DNA from: CACKLF01 sp002725175
GTDB taxonomy: Bacteria > Pseudomonadota > Alphaproteobacteria > Rhodobacterales > Rhodobacteraceae
Direction of reading: 5' to 3'
DNA: 5,770 nucleotides
NCBI GenBank assembly: GCA_002725175.2
Contig: PBQX02000091.1
Coordinates: 1 to 5,770, forward strand
In this document: piece by piece, positions 5,631 to 5,770 of the stretch
How the letters are laid out: each line of letters begins with the position of its first letter
How positions within the stretch are numbered: the first letter of the stretch is position 1
The notes under the pieces: generated by a model
What the model saw: the letters and a program-made list of their open reading frames with translations, nothing else
Database searches by the model: none
Told to the model about the DNA's origin: nothing
Program-made: the position numbers and the translations under genes

Positions 5631-5636
5631 AAAGAG
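5631..5636 (+). promoter_or_regulatory. Shine-Dalgarno-like site for the cold-shock gene
   Basis: AAAGAG lies 4 bases before the ATG at 5641. It differs from AAGGAG at one position and is slightly close to the start. It falls outside both candidate hairpins, so direct sequestration by them is not obvious. Confidence 0.4.
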
Positions 5637-5640
5637 TAAT

Positions 5641-5770
5641 ATGAGTCTAAAAGGTAAAGTAAAATGGTTCAGTGGCAAAAAAGGTTATGGTTTCATTGAG
5701 CGTGAAGATAAAGAAAAAGATGTATTCGTACATGCTTCAGCTGTAAGAGAAGCTGGTTTAAGATTTTTAA
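5641..5770 (+). CDS. Cold-shock domain protein (3' partial)
   Basis: The first 43 residues of a CspA-family protein are visible before the window ends. Such proteins are about 70 aa, bind single-stranded RNA and DNA through one OB fold, and act as RNA chaperones. The opening LKGKVKWFSGKKGYGFIE carries the RNP1 motif KGYGFI (14-19). DVFVHASAV carries RNP2 VFVH (28-31), followed by REAGLRFL, which matches the family's usual helix and turn. Trp9, Phe10, Phe18, Phe29 and His31, the usual nucleic-acid contacts, are present. Codon choice (GGT, CGT, GTA, GAA) is less A-run dominated than in hisD or murA and fits high expression. The paralogue (cspA, cspE or another) cannot be told from this part. 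It has its own 116-base upstream region, so it is probably controlled separately from the infA train. Confidence 0.93.
   Translation, partial: MSLKGKVKWFSGKKGYGFIEREDKEKDVFVHASAVREAGLRFL

Overview
The window reads as a compact, AT-rich chromosome segment from an alphaproteobacterium, most likely of the SAR11 clade (Pelagibacterales). The reasons are the strong Lys/Asn/Ile bias of the proteins, gaps between genes of only a few bases, and the order murA - DUF2948 - hisD - infA - tRNA-Phe, which is alphaproteobacterial (DUF2948 is essentially confined to that class). The clade assignment is inference. Every gene found lies on the + strand, and I see no mobile element, CRISPR array or phage gene.

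Layout. (1) Positions 2-1222 hold the 3' part of a TPR-glycosyltransferase fusion. Its reading frame is open to the left edge, so the first ATG is not its start. (2) A 118-base gap contains a small hairpin. (3) Positions 1341-5441 hold a tight gene train: a 63-aa lysine-rich small protein, a 37-aa very basic small ORF, dcd (dCTP deaminase), murA (first committed step of peptidoglycan synthesis), a DUF2948 protein, hisD (last steps of histidine synthesis) and infA (initiation factor IF-1). From 1530 on, neighbouring genes are separated by 3-5 bases or overlap by 8. (4) A tRNA-Phe(GAA) begins 8 bases after infA. (5) A 116-base leader with competing inverted repeats precedes a cold-shock-domain gene cut by the right edge.

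The train mixes DNA precursor supply, cell wall, amino acid and translation functions. It looks like a housekeeping growth cluster kept by synteny rather than a single pathway. Three starts need care. murA most likely starts at the ATG at 2214, one codon after a TTG. hisD most likely starts at 3922, inside the end of the DUF2948 gene, not at the ATG 15 codons earlier. infA has no ATG and must start at TTG 5226.

The least ordinary signals are (a) the alternative pairings in the csp leader, (b) a tRNA-Phe in which the normally near-invariant G18 and U55 appear as A and G together, and (c) the two tiny basic proteins ahead of dcd. I see no clear evidence of a large undescribed system; these are small-scale observations.
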